Source: Salicibibacter cibarius (GTDB lineage: Bacteria; Bacillota; Bacilli; Bacillales; Marinococcaceae). Taken from it: 64,000 bases of DNA. The position numbers were made by a program, and so were the translations under genes. The stretch is taken from positions 3,162,001 to 3,226,000 of the forward strand of contig NZ_CP054705.1 in NCBI RefSeq assembly GCF_016495725.1. The letters are read 5' to 3'. The first letter of the stretch is position 1. Every line of letters begins with the position of its first letter. Under the pieces are notes generated by a model that saw only the letters and a list, made by a program, of their open reading frames with translations, ran no database searches and was not told the DNA's origin. Below are positions 1-9,580 of the stretch, piece by piece.

Positions 1-1174
1 GGGCAATGGAATCGCCTAGGGCGCATAGCCTCGATGCATAGCGTTGGTCCATCGCAAATCCTTCATCGACCGATCGAGGCAAACGCGGCGTCTGCATGAG
101 CGTAAAGGTATCATCCATGTGGCCCATCAACACCCGAAGCCGCGCTAAAAACCAAAGATACGCATCGATTAAGACCTGCACGCGCGCAACAGGGAGTTGT
201 AGATGGATTGAAAGCAGCTGCTTCTCTCTTTCCAAGCTTTGCGAAGCGATAAATGTTTGATGATGAAAATAAGGAATTATTTGTAAAAAAAGCCAAGATT
301 GCCAAAGAACCGGCGATTCATTTACCCACGTTTGCCAGGGCAAAAACCAGCCTGCTTCCGCAGGATGCAATTGAATGGGAATTTTCTTGCGAAGCAACTC
401 TTCTTGAACGAACGTTGAAAACGGGGTCGAAGGTGGCCGTTTTCCGTATCGAGTCTCTTTTTTATAAGCGAGAAGCGCACTTCGTTGGCCATCATCCGGA
501 ACGACGACGGGCGTGCGCACACGTTCCAGTGTTGGTTGCGGCAGTCGATGGGCAACAAAACGGGCATGAGCTTTTTTCGAAGACAAGTAAGCGTTGATGT
601 GTGCGGCCCAGAGGATTGATGGCGGTTGAAAATAATAGAGCGAGGGCATTTTATCGAAATCCGGAGCTCCTGACGCATGATAAGCAGCTTCCCACTGCCA
701 TTCCTTTAGATAGATGACGTTTCCTTTTCGCCGTAAATGGTCAAACGGCATCACCCAAAGGACTTGAACGCCAATGGATTGATACAACATGGTTCGCCTC
801 CGGATGAGTTCGCGGTCAACGGTAGAGCATTGGTACTCAAGGGCAAGCGTTTCGTTTTTGTTTTTGACGAGAAGGTCGGCACGTTGATTGCTTTCAGGCA
901 AAAAGGCTTCCAGACGAACGTCAACTCCATGGGATTTCAACCACTCAAAAAGCAAAGCCTTCCCTTCAAGATGACGTTCGGATTCAGGATTGGACGACGG
1001 GCAACGGGTGTTGGGATGGTGGGCAAAGTGAGCCCTGCGTTTCCTCCCTTTTTTCAACTGCAGGCGTTCCTTGCAAATCGGGCAATACCATTCGGCGTTC
1101 GCCTCAATATACGCGCGGTCCGCATCATTTAATAGCGAAACCGTCCGCCCTGAGTAGGAGGTGGCGGTGAACAA
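1..1174 (-). CDS. coiA: Competence protein CoiA, 3' end cut by window edge
   Basis: CoiA is needed for transformation in Bacillaceae and acts on incoming single-stranded DNA. The frame is open from a TTG codon at 1174 to the window edge (about 391 codons). An AAAGGA ribosome site lies 9 bases before the TTG, and an in-frame stop lies just upstream of it. Visible are an N-terminal zinc-finger-like CPIC with HFAHHP, then QRADLLV and LALEYQCS, the D...ExQ core of a restriction-endonuclease-like fold. The family is about 370-390 residues, so little can be missing at the C-terminus. It lies downstream of mecA, as in B. subtilis. Small plus-strand ORFs within it are shadows. Confidence 0.9.
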   Translation of the reverse strand, partial: MFTATSYSGRTVSLLNDADRAYIEANAEWYCPICKERLQLKKGRKRRAHFAHHPNTRCPSSNPESERHLEGKALLFEWLKSHGVDVRLEAFLPESNQRADLLVKNKNETLALEYQCSTVDRELIRRRTMLYQSIGVQVLWVMPFDHLRRKGNVIYLKEWQWEAAYHASGAPDFDKMPSLYYFQPPSILWAAHINAYLSSKKAHARFVAHRLPQPTLERVRTPVVVPDDGQRSALLAYKKETRYGKRPPSTPFSTFVQEELLRKKIPIQLHPAEAGWFLPWQTWVNESPVLWQSWLFLQIIPYFHHQTFIASQSLEREKQLLSIHLQLPVARVQVLIDAYLWFLARLRVLMGHMDDTFTLMQTPRLPRSVDEGFAMDQRYASRLCALGDSIA

Positions 1175-1328
1175 TGGGGATCATCCTTTCGTGGGGAGTT
1201 GTTGCGAGGGATTTCGTGCTCCTTTCTATATTCACCGCGCGTGCTTGATTTTCCTTCTTTTTATATAAAAAAAGGTCAACACCAAAAATAATGACCGAAA
1301 TGTACATGAAAAAACATGGGAATGACAT

Positions 1329-1597
1329 TTAGTGGAACGTTTCAGAAATTCTTTCGTCGCATAGAACGGAGCATTACACAATTGTAGACAAAAATGAAGA
1401 ATAAGCGACCATTTTGTCCTGAAATGAGAGAATACATGACAAAATGAGAAACGACCGTCAAAGTTTTGTCTTCCAAACGCTTGTATGATGACAAAAATAC
1501 GAAATAATACGAAAGTTTGTCCTCAAAAACCGCGCGTAAATCGTTAGTACTCTGCATTGAACACATTAATGAAAGAACTTCTGAAAAACACCACTAG
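1329..1597. mobile_element. MITE-like element with CTAG-type ends, enclosing a 52-bp periodic array
   Basis: The left end (TTAGTGGAACGTTTCAGAA) and the reverse complement of the right end (CTAGTGGTGTTTTTCAGAA) form an imperfect terminal inverted repeat of about 27 bp. Inside, at about 1385-1540, a palindrome with arms TTTTGTC and GACAAAA recurs. TTTTGTC starts at 1412 and 1464, then again about 51 later. GACAAAA starts at 1387, 1438 and 1490. No ORF of merit is present. The same ends bound the element at 31718-31937. Confidence 0.6.
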
Positions 1598-1786
1598 TGC
1601 ACCATGGTTGAACTTCCCCGCTCGCACTTTGGTTCAACGCAGCTATGATCAAAAATAGACACCACTGACTTGATGTAACAAGCGCAAAGTGGTGACCAAT
1701 ATTTGGTTCTGACCCTTTTTTAGCGCCACAACGAAAGGTGATCACTTTTTTCCGCAGCGGTTTTGTCATAGATTTCGGTAAGGAGC
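1598..1786. other. Intergenic remainder downstream of mecA
   Basis: This stretch contains a CACCACT / AGTGGTG inverted repeat (about 1661-1694). It begins with TGCACC directly after the CTAG of the neighbouring element, which resembles the CTAGTGCA end of the 480-bp repeats at 39 and 63 kb, so it may be a worn copy of such an element. Short minus-strand ORFs here have no ribosome sites or recognisable content. Confidence 0.3.
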
Positions 1787-1818
1787 AAAAAAACGCTGCC
1801 CCAAAATTGGGATCAGCG
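1787..1818 (-). terminator. Rho-independent terminator of mecA
   Basis: On the minus strand, CGCTGATCCC and GGGGCAGCG form a stem followed by a run of seven T, 13 bases after the mecA stop. Confidence 0.8.
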
Positions 1819-1830
1819 CGCGTTTCAGTT

Positions 1831-2490
1831 CTATGAGAAGTAAGAGTTCAATACTTCCAATCCGTTTTCGGAAACAACCGTTTTGCCGTATTCGCGAATG
1901 CGATGGATGGATACATCCGATTCATTGCCATATTCCAATACTCTGCTCAAGATGTTATCTTGCTCTTCTTCATCATAATAATCATCAAAAACGATATGAA
2001 GATAATAAACATTTTCCATCGCGTAAATTTCATTTTGAACATAATCCAATTGAACGGCTTTGCTTAAAGAAAGCATATCTTCCAAATCTCCGAAAGCGAT
2101 GACGATGCTGAGCGGATCTTCAGCGTTTGCGTCTCTGCCTTTATGCTTCGAACGCAACTGCTCGTCGAGCATGTCAACAATGTTGTCGTCTACGTCATTA
2201 TCATCTTTATCTTTGCCTACCGGTATTTCCAGTTTCACATTTCCATCACTCATATGGCCACGGGTGACAACGATCTCCAGTCCGTTATTAAATGCCTGGA
2301 CTTGAATCCACAAAGGTCCTTCTATTTCAAAGTTCTCATGATCATACGCTTCGTTTATCATTTCAAAGAAGAACTCTTCTCCCCGCTCGCGGTTATACCA
2401 GATTTCATCGCTATCAAAGCCTCTGTCCTCGATATCCGCATACGTCACATAAAACTTAATGGTCGTATCATTGATTCTTTCGATTTCCAC
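1831..2490 (-). CDS. mecA: Adaptor protein MecA
   Basis: MecA is the ClpCP adaptor that targets ComK and other substrates for degradation and so limits competence. The 219-residue length matches the family. The N-terminal substrate-binding part begins MEIERINDTTIKFYVTYADI. A long acidic linker (about 90-115) leads to the C-terminal ClpC-binding domain with the family-typical LEDMLSLSKA and a final acidic segment. The start is GTG, with a strong GAGGAGGGAG ribosome site 5-6 bases before it. It lies between spx and coiA, the conserved order. Confidence 0.95.
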   Translation of the reverse strand: MEIERINDTTIKFYVTYADIEDRGFDSDEIWYNRERGEEFFFEMINEAYDHENFEIEGPLWIQVQAFNNGLEIVVTRGHMSDGNVKLEIPVGKDKDDNDVDDNIVDMLDEQLRSKHKGRDANAEDPLSIVIAFGDLEDMLSLSKAVQLDYVQNEIYAMENVYYLHIVFDDYYDEEEQDNILSRVLEYGNESDVSIHRIREYGKTVVSENGLEVLNSYFS

Positions 2491-2750
2491 GATTTCTCCC
2501 TCCTCGGGTCAAAGTGGACCAGTAACATATTCTTTCACCAAGCGTCCTTTCAGGGTTTCGTCCATTCTCTGCAGTATTCTAAATGATGTTAACGTAAGTG
2601 TACCATTTTATATGGGTGGAATGCCATCCTTTCGTATCTTCAACTTTCATTTTTCTCGTCCATATCCGTCCGAAGGGCTCTGGAAACGGGTCTTTGTTTA
2701 CTGTATAGAATTTCAGGTATGCTTATGCACATTCTTTCCTTGTTAGAAAA

Positions 2751-2786
2751 ACTTGACTTATCGCCAAGGATGGCGAAAGTCAAAGT
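2751..2786. repeat. Dispersed hairpin (TTGACTT..CGCC / GGCG..AGTCAA)
   Basis: A nested palindrome lies in the mecA-spx gap. It resembles the hairpins near 35.94, 36.41 and 61.88 kb (CTTGGC..GCCAAG plus TATGGCGAAAG), which I read as ends of IS200/IS605-like relics. It lacks the AACTTATGTAGGTA part seen in fuller copies. Confidence 0.45.
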
Positions 2787-2832
2787 CTTTTCTTATACTA
2801 TCACCCGAACAATGTATACATTCTGATAGTGT

Positions 2833-2865
2833 AAAAAAACTTCTATCTGTAATGGATAGAAGTTT
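2833..2865 (-). terminator. Rho-independent terminator of spx
   Basis: On the minus strand AAACTTCTATC and GATAGAAGTTT pair around a short loop, followed by a T run, just after the spx stop. Confidence 0.85.
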
Positions 2866-2879
2866 GGTTGTCTAGTGCA

Positions 2880-3275
2880 TTAATTCACGAGCTTTTGAGC
2901 TTCTTGCAAAAAGTATGTCCGTATTTTTCGAGGTAAGAACCGGCGAATTTCAGCTTCATTATAGCCGACTTGAAGCCGCTTATCATCATAAATAATCGGT
3001 CTTCTCAATAAGCCGGGATGTTCACTGATGAGCTCGAACAGCCGATGCAGGGATAATGTATCTACATCAATGTCCAACTCCTGAAAAATTTTCGAGCGTT
3101 TGGAGACAATCTCATCCGTTCCGTCCTCCGTCATGCGGATAACATCTTTAACCTCTTCCACGGAAAGCGGTTCTGCAAACACATTCCTTTCCTGAAAAGG
3201 GATATCATGCTCCTCCAACCACCCTTTAGCTTTTCGACAAGAAGTACAACTCGGTGAAGTCAGTAACGTCACCAT
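2880..3275 (-). CDS. spx: Global redox regulator Spx
   Basis: Spx is an ArsC-fold protein that binds the RNA polymerase alpha C-terminal domain and reprograms transcription in thiol stress. Residues 1-17 are [17 protein letters not shown] with the CxxC redox switch (CTSC). The [20 protein letters not shown] block near residue 90 contains the conserved polymerase-contact region. The start at ATG 3275 is preceded by GGAGAGGGTCAG; an in-frame upstream codon at 3293 lies before that ribosome site and is less likely. The length of 131 matches the family. Spx and MecA are functionally linked through ClpCP/ClpXP proteolysis. Confidence 0.95.
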   Translation of the reverse strand: MVTLLTSPSCTSCRKAKGWLEEHDIPFQERNVFAEPLSVEEVKDVIRMTEDGTDEIVSKRSKIFQELDIDVDTLSLHRLFELISEHPGLLRRPIIYDDKRLQVGYNEAEIRRFLPRKIRTYFLQEAQKLVN

Positions 3276-3328
3276 CTGACCCTCTCCTTTCAACCCGATT
3301 GACGTTCAGCTGCCCCAAAAAATTGGTA

Positions 3329-3357
3329 TTTATGAGATCTATCATAAAAGAGGTCAA
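3329..3357 (-). promoter_or_regulatory. Candidate sigma-A promoter of spx
   Basis: On the minus strand TTGACC and CATAAA are 17 bases apart, about 55 bases before the spx start. This is pattern evidence only. Confidence 0.4.
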
Positions 3358-3527
3358 CTACAATATTGAGAAGCATTTATCTAAAAAACACTAATTGCAT
3401 GCATATCATTCACACTTATAATTATACAATAATAGTTCTAATCTAGCAAGAGCCCATTGGAATTTGCCCAATTTTATTCAAATCGGCATTGCTTCCCTAA
3501 TACCCGCGGCGCTTCACGTTTAAACGT

Positions 3528-4763
3528 TTAGTGTTTACACAAAGACGATTTCTCATTTGTATCGTTTATGGGTTTATTTTCACCCCGGCCCGGGTGGTGT
3601 TGCACGCCTTCTGTATAGGTGTTGCCGGCATTCCATAGCAAATATTCATGAATGTCGTTTTCATACAAGGCTTGGATTTGCGCTTCCACTTCTTCTTTTC
3701 CGTAAGGAATATAATTCCCCGGCCCGAGCCATGAAGCGGTAAAGTCTTGAATCCAGGGCCTGCTAAGCGGAGGATCATCAAGCCTTGTCAACAATGGCTT
3801 TTCCACTTTTGTATAGGCATCGATTAATTCGTACGGCGCTGCGTCAGGCGTTTCAATGCCGAAATGTGGCGTCCAATGGCTAGGATAAATCATTGAAGAT
3901 ATGACGTCGGTACTTTCCGCGATCCGGGAAAAGTTTTGACCGATGCCCGGTGCTTCCTCAATCATGGCTGCATACCCAAAAATATCCACGGATATATTCA
4001 CATCATAATCGGATAACCTGTCCCCGGCATAAGTGACGAAATCCGACACTGCATCTACTCTCGTTTGCACCCGTTCTTTCTTTTCATCATAAGATCCGAA
4101 ACTGTAATCCAAATCTTCATCCCGTGTTTCAAAACCTTCAGGAAATCGCACATAGTCAAATTGTATATCTTGGAAACCGAGATCTGCCGCCCTTTTGGCA
4201 ACCTCCACGTTATAGTCCCATACTTCTTTTTCAAACGGATTAACAAATGATTCACCTTGATTGTTCGACCAGACAGAACCGTCACTGAGAAAAGATAAAT
4301 CAGGCCGCTGATTGGCAAAGTACGTATCCTTAAAGACGACAATACGGGCGATCGGGTAAATGTCGCGTTCATTCAATTGCTCCATTAACCTGGCAGGGTT
4401 TTCAATCAACGCGGTCTCATTGTCAAAATGCCCATCTTCCGATTGATAAGTGAGATAGCCCCGGTCATCTTTTATATCAATCACCATTGCATTTAAATCC
4501 GTCTGTTCAACGAAATCGAGCAACTCTTCCATGCGCTCTCCGCCTGCCGAATGCCCGCTCACATAAATCCCTCTGACGGCGTCCGGATATGCAAAAGCAT
4601 CATCAGCATTCTCAACAAATCGTGTCATTTGTTCCGGGATTTCTTTTTTCGCCTCCCCCGCCGCTTTCAACGTGTGGCTTTCTGTTGCTCCCGCATTGTG
4701 ATTGCCGATGCCAAGGAGAGCCACCGTTAACGTCGCTGCCAAGGCAATTTTCCATTTTCCCAT
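3528..4763 (-). CDS. Putative exported glycoside hydrolase-like protein (DUF4015)
   Basis: The protein has 411 residues with a signal peptide at about 1-26 (KWKIALAATLTVALLGIGN followed by an A-x-A-like site). The rest matches the DUF4015 putative glycosidase family, a TIM-barrel-like fold: RGIYVSGHSAGG near residue 64, VIDIKDDRGYLTY near 95 and FDYVRFPEG near 205, followed by VDIFGYA and MIYPSHW. The family is inferred to act on cell wall or exopolysaccharide; the substrate is unknown. The ribosome site AGGAGGG precedes ATG 4763. It is divergent from the antiporter gene. Confidence 0.75.
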   Translation of the reverse strand: MGKWKIALAATLTVALLGIGNHNAGATESHTLKAAGEAKKEIPEQMTRFVENADDAFAYPDAVRGIYVSGHSAGGERMEELLDFVEQTDLNAMVIDIKDDRGYLTYQSEDGHFDNETALIENPARLMEQLNERDIYPIARIVVFKDTYFANQRPDLSFLSDGSVWSNNQGESFVNPFEKEVWDYNVEVAKRAADLGFQDIQFDYVRFPEGFETRDEDLDYSFGSYDEKKERVQTRVDAVSDFVTYAGDRLSDYDVNISVDIFGYAAMIEEAPGIGQNFSRIAESTDVISSMIYPSHWTPHFGIETPDAAPYELIDAYTKVEKPLLTRLDDPPLSRPWIQDFTASWLGPGNYIPYGKEEVEAQIQALYENDIHEYLLWNAGNTYTEGVQHHPGRGENKPINDTNEKSSLCKH

Positions 4764-4811
4764 GCTACGGCCCTCCTTTTTCTCAGGATTTACGTTCTTT
4801 CCACAGATTAT

Positions 4812-4852
4812 GTGAACCTCTCCACCTAAATCAAAGATTTCGAAGGGACTTC
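4812..4852 (-). repeat. IS200/IS605-like right-end relic
   Basis: Read on the minus strand, this ends ...AAATCTTTGATTTAGGTGG then AGAGGTTCAC. An almost identical stretch lies at 22322-22362. A GAAG...small hairpin...GG-TTCAC ending is typical of IS200/IS605-family right ends, which overlap the 3' end of TnpB-associated RNA. No tnpA or tnpB gene is nearby. Confidence 0.45.
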
Positions 4853-4939
4853 ACGGCAAAACGGTTAAGCGAGGATAGAACAATTGATTTATTGTAAAAC
4901 TAGACCTATACCATTCGGAAATTGTAAAGGGTGATCGCT

Positions 4940-5911
4940 ATGGTCTATCTTATTTTTCTCGTCGCGGTAATCGTAACTGTCGTTTCCGCGACGAAGCTGT
5001 CTACATATGCCGATGCCATCAGCCGCCTGTCGGGGCTTGGCGCTCTTCTTATCGGCACGTTTCTGTTGGCAGTGGCTACTGCTTTACCGGAAGTAACGAC
5101 CACTGTCACCGCGATTTATTTGGATAATCCCGATTTGGCTGTCGGCAATATTTTCGGCAGCAACCATTTCAACTTATTGGTGTTGGCTGTTTTCGATCTC
5201 TTTTTTCGAAAACGAAAAATGTTGTCCCACATTCACCGGCAACAACGGTACACGGCGTTGTTCGGCGTAATCATGACGCTTATCACTGCGATTGCCATCT
5301 TCGCGACGATCGAAATCCCTTTTCTCGGCGTTGGCGTCGAGGCGCTCCTCATCGTTGCCCTTTATTTATTAAGTTTATGGATCATTCAACGCACGGCCGG
5401 TGATGAAGAGGAAGATACGTTTGATGAATCACAGGAAAAAGAAGAAAAATATACGCTTAAACACGCGATCATCGGGTTTATCATTACAGCAATTGTGATT
5501 TTCATCGCCGGAACCGTCCTCACTTTTGCCGGCGATGAGATCGCTGTCATCACTGGGCTTGGGTCCGGTTTTGTCGGCAGTTTTTTGATCGCGGTCTCAA
5601 CGTCACTTCCGGAAGTGGTGACGGTATGGACAGCACTGAAATTGAATAATGAAAATTTGGCGGCAGCTTCTATTTTTGGGAGTAACTTGTTTAACATGGT
5701 TATTTTAGTTTTATGCGACTTGCTCTACGAAGGCTCCCTTTTGCAAGCTGCATCGATGAGCCATACGGTCACCGTTCTTTTATTGCTTATTAACAGCGCC
5801 CTAGTCTCCTACGCTGTATTTTCCAATCGCCACCGCCGCTTTTACACGTGGCCTTCGTTACTGATGGTATTATTTTACGTACTGACGATGCTTTGGCTGT
5901 ATTTTTTTTAG
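4940..5911 (+). CDS. Sodium/calcium exchanger family (CaCA, YrbG-like) antiporter
   Basis: An integral membrane antiporter of 323 residues with about ten hydrophobic segments. Two inverted alpha-repeats are clear: GTFLLAVATALPE followed by GNIFGSNHFN (about 40-80), and GSFLIAVSTSLPE followed by ASIFGSNLFN (about 215-255). These supply the cation-coordinating acidic and asparagine residues of the family. The central cytosolic loop is acidic. ATG 4940 follows AAAGGG at 8 bases and is preferred over GTG 4931. The ion specificity cannot be read from sequence. Confidence 0.85.
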   Translation: MVYLIFLVAVIVTVVSATKLSTYADAISRLSGLGALLIGTFLLAVATALPEVTTTVTAIYLDNPDLAVGNIFGSNHFNLLVLAVFDLFFRKRKMLSHIHRQQRYTALFGVIMTLITAIAIFATIEIPFLGVGVEALLIVALYLLSLWIIQRTAGDEEEDTFDESQEKEEKYTLKHAIIGFIITAIVIFIAGTVLTFAGDEIAVITGLGSGFVGSFLIAVSTSLPEVVTVWTALKLNNENLAAASIFGSNLFNMVILVLCDLLYEGSLLQAASMSHTVTVLLLLINSALVSYAVFSNRHRRFYTWPSLLMVLFYVLTMLWLYFF

Positions 5912-5956
5912 AAAGACTTGACTTCCGAACCAACTTATTTTTTTAATAGTGTTAAG

Positions 5957-5993
5957 AAAAAAAGAAACGCCCTGCCAAAAAATGGGGCGTTTC
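5957..5993 (-). terminator. Terminator of the thioredoxin-like gene
   Basis: GAAACGCCC and GGGGCGTTTC form a stem. On the minus strand it is followed by a T-rich run, and the stem starts within the stop codon of the gene. Confidence 0.75.
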
Positions 5994-6492
5994 ACTCGAA
6001 AGCCTTTAATACGTCCTGTTTGTTCAACGGTCCATAAAAAGGTTTCACGATCTCTTGCTGTTCGTCGATGGCATAGGTGGTCGGTATGCCCTGGACGCCG
6101 TAGCTTTTTGCGATCCGTCCGTCGCGATCGATGACGACCGGCATTTGCAATTCTTCGGCAAAAGCTCCAACATCGGTTTCGTTTCGTTCAGCAGTAGCCA
6201 TATTGACAGCCAGCACTTCAATCCCTTTGTCTTGCAAAAAAACATAGTTATCGGAAAGCATCGGCAATTCTTGCTGGCAGACTTCACACCACGTAGTGAA
6301 AAAAACGAGCAGCATATTTTTTCCTTCATAATCCTGGAGAGCAACGGCATTCCCGTCCAGATCCTCGGCATCGAAGGGCACGGCTTTCATGACCGGAACA
6401 GCATCCTCCCAACCTTCCGCGCTTGCCTCGTCGGAAACACTTACGTTAAGCCCGACAACCAACAAAAACAAAGCAATAAACAATTTTCGCAA
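5992..6492 (-). CDS. Exported TlpA/ResA-like thioredoxin-fold protein
   Basis: The 166 residues begin with a signal peptide or membrane anchor (about 1-25, KLFIALFLLVVGLNV). A thioredoxin fold follows with TTWCEVCQQELPML, an active-site CxxC (CEVC), and the cis-proline loop GIPTTYAID. TlpA/ResA proteins reduce disulfides outside the membrane, for example in cytochrome c maturation or spore wall synthesis. No cytochrome genes are adjacent, so the partner is unknown. The start is TTG 6492, with GGAGGG 7-8 bases before it. Confidence 0.8.
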   Translation of the reverse strand: MRKLFIALFLLVVGLNVSVSDEASAEGWEDAVPVMKAVPFDAEDLDGNAVALQDYEGKNMLLVFFTTWCEVCQQELPMLSDNYVFLQDKGIEVLAVNMATAERNETDVGAFAEELQMPVVIDRDGRIAKSYGVQGIPTTYAIDEQQEIVKPFYGPLNKQDVLKAFE

Positions 6493-6539
6493 ACGATTCC
6501 CTCCAATTTTTGTTATAATCTTACGGTAGGGGGTTGAAC

Positions 6540-6704
6540 ATGGTCATTAGATCGATCACGATCTTCCTTGCCTTCGTATTGGCAGGGTTGGTTCTTTTTG
6601 AAAATCAGACAGATGCCGATACCGGTATTTTCCCGTACTTGATGCTTGCTTTTCTCCTGCCGATGTTCGTCTATGATTTTTGGCGCCGCCGCAAGGCGTC
6701 TTAA
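6540..6704 (+). CDS. Small membrane protein (54 aa)
   Basis: A short ORF from ATG 6540 with a G-rich ribosome site (TAGGGGG) and a TATAAT-like box about 30 bases upstream. Two hydrophobic stretches (SITIFLAFVLAGLVLF and TGIFPYLMLAFLLPMFVYDF) are followed by a positive tail WRRRKAS. It is divergent from the thioredoxin-like gene and precedes trpS. I do not recognise the family. Confidence 0.6.
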   Translation: MVIRSITIFLAFVLAGLVLFENQTDADTGIFPYLMLAFLLPMFVYDFWRRRKAS

Positions 6705-6732
6705 CATTTACTCTTTTTTTATGATGCTCTAA

Positions 6733-7758
<1,026 letters not shown>

Positions 7759-7788
7759 TCAAGGGAGGAGGCATGGCGGGTCGCTTCG

Positions 7789-8150
7789 GGCGGGCTTGGT
7801 TTACTTCATGGCGACTGAATTGCCTTGATTCACTCGATTACGGTCGCCATGAGCCTTGCATGGCGACCGAAAAACCGATCTGCTCTCACTTTCAGGCTCC
7901 ATGAACACTCCATGGTGACCAAAAAGACCTGATTCATTTGATTTCGGGCTCCATGAACACCCCATGGCGACTGAAAAGCCTTGTTTCATGCATTTTCGGG
8001 CCTCATGACCTCTTCATGATAACCGAAAATCGATCTACTCTTGATTTCGGGCTTCATGAACACCCCGTGGCGACCGGAAAGCTCTGCTTCAATCGAATTC
8101 GGTCGTCATGCCTCTTCCATGCTGACCGTTTCATGCTTTTCCTTAAATTC
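7789..8150. repeat. 52-bp periodic palindromic array (about 6-7 units)
   Basis: Hairpin units begin at 7841, 7893, 7945, 7997, 8048 and 8100 (spacings 52, 52, 52, 51, 52). A degenerate unit precedes them near 7789. The best unit has arms CGGTCGCCATG / CATGGCGACCG. Units vary at many positions but the spacing is kept. The array lies between the convergent ends of trpS and the minus-strand genes. It is not coding, and repeats and spacers are too variable for CRISPR. Confidence 0.85.
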
Positions 8151-8176
8151 GCTCGCCACGCCCCCATCTAACCAAA

Positions 8177-8214
8177 CAAAAAAAGCACTGTCCCTCCATC
8201 CCGGGTTCAGTGCT
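8177..8214 (-). terminator. Terminator of the 38-aa ORF
   Basis: On the minus strand AGCACTG and CAGTGCT pair across a GC-rich loop, followed by seven T. It lies directly after the small gene at 8222-8338. Confidence 0.8.
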
Positions 8215-8221
8215 CACCTGA

Positions 8222-8338
8222 TTAATATTCTTTACCTTGTTTACGCCATATTCGTCCGATAAAAACAGGAACGACAATCGACCCGACAATAAGCACGGCA
8301 GTAGCCACTTGCATGATCGTGTAAACTATTCCGTCCAT
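8222..8338 (-). CDS. Small single-pass membrane protein (38 aa)
   Basis: ATG 8338 has a strong GGAGGG ribosome site, and a clean terminator follows the stop. The product begins MDGIVYTIMQVATAVLIVGS, continues as a hydrophobic segment to residue 27, and ends with a positive tail RIWRKQGKEY. The ribosome site plus terminator supports a real gene. It could be a regulator of a membrane complex or a toxin-like peptide. I do not recognise the family. Confidence 0.65.
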   Translation of the reverse strand: MDGIVYTIMQVATAVLIVGSIVVPVFIGRIWRKQGKEY

Positions 8339-8426
8339 GATGTCCCTCCTCACTCCATATCTCCGTCCTATTATAAATGAGGAAAGAGAAAGTGTAAATG
8401 AGGGAATAGTTTGGACCTACAGGCTA

Positions 8427-9176
8427 TTATTTATGCATTTCGCTTTCATGTTGCATATCCCATATTTTCTCAAAAAACGGTTGTCCCTTTGCCATCGCCT
8501 CGCATAAGTGATAATGATCATCGCTCCAGCCCACGCTTACTTCATTGTACAACTGTAGCAATGCCTCTTCTCCGGTTATCATTTGAATCTCCATGTATTT
8601 GTCAGGGGCCCACTCCGTATACCAGTAACGAATTTCCGCCTCTTGACCGGAGGTGTCCAATTGATCGATAATCATAAACAGCAATTGTTTTAGTTGTCGT
8701 TCTTTGCGCGTTAATCCTTGCATATACTGCGGATGCGGAGACAGGATATGATATTCCTTTTCGATCGGCTCGCCTTCTTCCCCGCGAGCAGGTTCTTCGG
8801 ACTGTTCGACCGCCTCGATCGCCAATTTTTCCTGCCGGGGTGTCAACCGGCTTTTTCGAATCGGCGTTTCGTACCCAAGTGTATCCACGACCAATGTGGC
8901 TGTTCCGGTCGTTGCAATAAAACAATAATCGAGCGGAAGCTTGGACATATTTTTGCGAAGTGCACTTTTTCGATAAACAGCATCGAGTAATTGCTGTGGG
9001 ATCGTCTCCAGGCTATTTTCCAGTTGTTCGTATAATCGCTCGGTGACCTTGACTACCTCGGCGATATCAAGGACTTCTATTTTGTCTTCACTACGCCATT
9101 CATGAAAATGACAAATATTGTATCCATTTTCTTCGCCTTCAAACCAATTGACCCATACATCACGAATTCGGGCCAT
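8427..9176 (-). CDS. yjbA: YjbA family protein (UPF0736/DUF3603)
   Basis: A 249-residue cytosolic protein of unknown function, conserved in Bacillaceae. The family signature is clear: VNWFEGEENGYNICHFHEW at about 9-27, YRKSALRKNMSKLPLDYCF near 90, and VDTLGYETPIRKSRLTPRQE near 115. B. subtilis yjbA is also next to trpS. The role remains undefined. Confidence 0.9.
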   Translation of the reverse strand: MARIRDVWVNWFEGEENGYNICHFHEWRSEDKIEVLDIAEVVKVTERLYEQLENSLETIPQQLLDAVYRKSALRKNMSKLPLDYCFIATTGTATLVVDTLGYETPIRKSRLTPRQEKLAIEAVEQSEEPARGEEGEPIEKEYHILSPHPQYMQGLTRKERQLKQLLFMIIDQLDTSGQEAEIRYWYTEWAPDKYMEIQMITGEEALLQLYNEVSVGWSDDHYHLCEAMAKGQPFFEKIWDMQHESEMHK

Positions 9177-9236
9177 TAGTAAGCCCCCTTCCTATACAAG
9201 AAATCGTACCTACAGTATAGTCGGAGTTCAGGGATT

Positions 9237-9530
9237 TTATTCCACGCGACCTTGATTGATTTGTTTTTTCGTTTTCTTAGGGCTTCGAATAAAACTAAAG
9301 GCCGCCATTAACAACCCACCTGTGAAAAGATACAATTCAGGTTGTAAAATAATGAAATGCCAATACTCGTAAAAGCTATACCCGGTTACGGTTAAATTTA
9401 AATAGCCAATTAAGCCAATCGCTCCAATTGCAGCAATCAGAACACCGATGGCCGCGATAAACACTCGAATAGCAATCGTCATCTCCCCCTTACTGGAAGT
9501 GAGATGTGGGGGTGTGAAATGGGAGAGCAT
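9237..9530 (-). CDS. Small membrane protein (81-97 aa)
   Basis: Two hydrophobic segments are visible (VFIAAIGVLIAAIGAIGLIG and LYLFTGGLLMAAFSFI), with a lysine-rich tail. The start is uncertain. ATG 9530 has only a weak GGATGTGA site. The next ATG (9482) directly abuts AAGGGGGAG, which is too close for normal spacing. The family is not recognised. Confidence 0.5.
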   Translation of the reverse strand: MLSHFTPPHLTSSKGEMTIAIRVFIAAIGVLIAAIGAIGLIGYLNLTVTGYSFYEYWHFIILQPELYLFTGGLLMAAFSFIRSPKKTKKQINQGRVE

Positions 9531-9580
9531 TCACATCCAAATTTACTTTATACGTATGACAAGCCGAGGAGGAAAAGTCT

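Noticed and set aside
737-1132. 131-codon plus-strand ORF, with others at 253-597
   Set aside because: They lie antisense to an uninterrupted coiA reading frame with clear family motifs; they are shadows.
7789-8150. CRISPR array
   Set aside because: The repeat part is palindromic and too variable between units, the linkers are also related to each other, and no cas gene is present. The same 52-bp spacing occurs with other sequences elsewhere.
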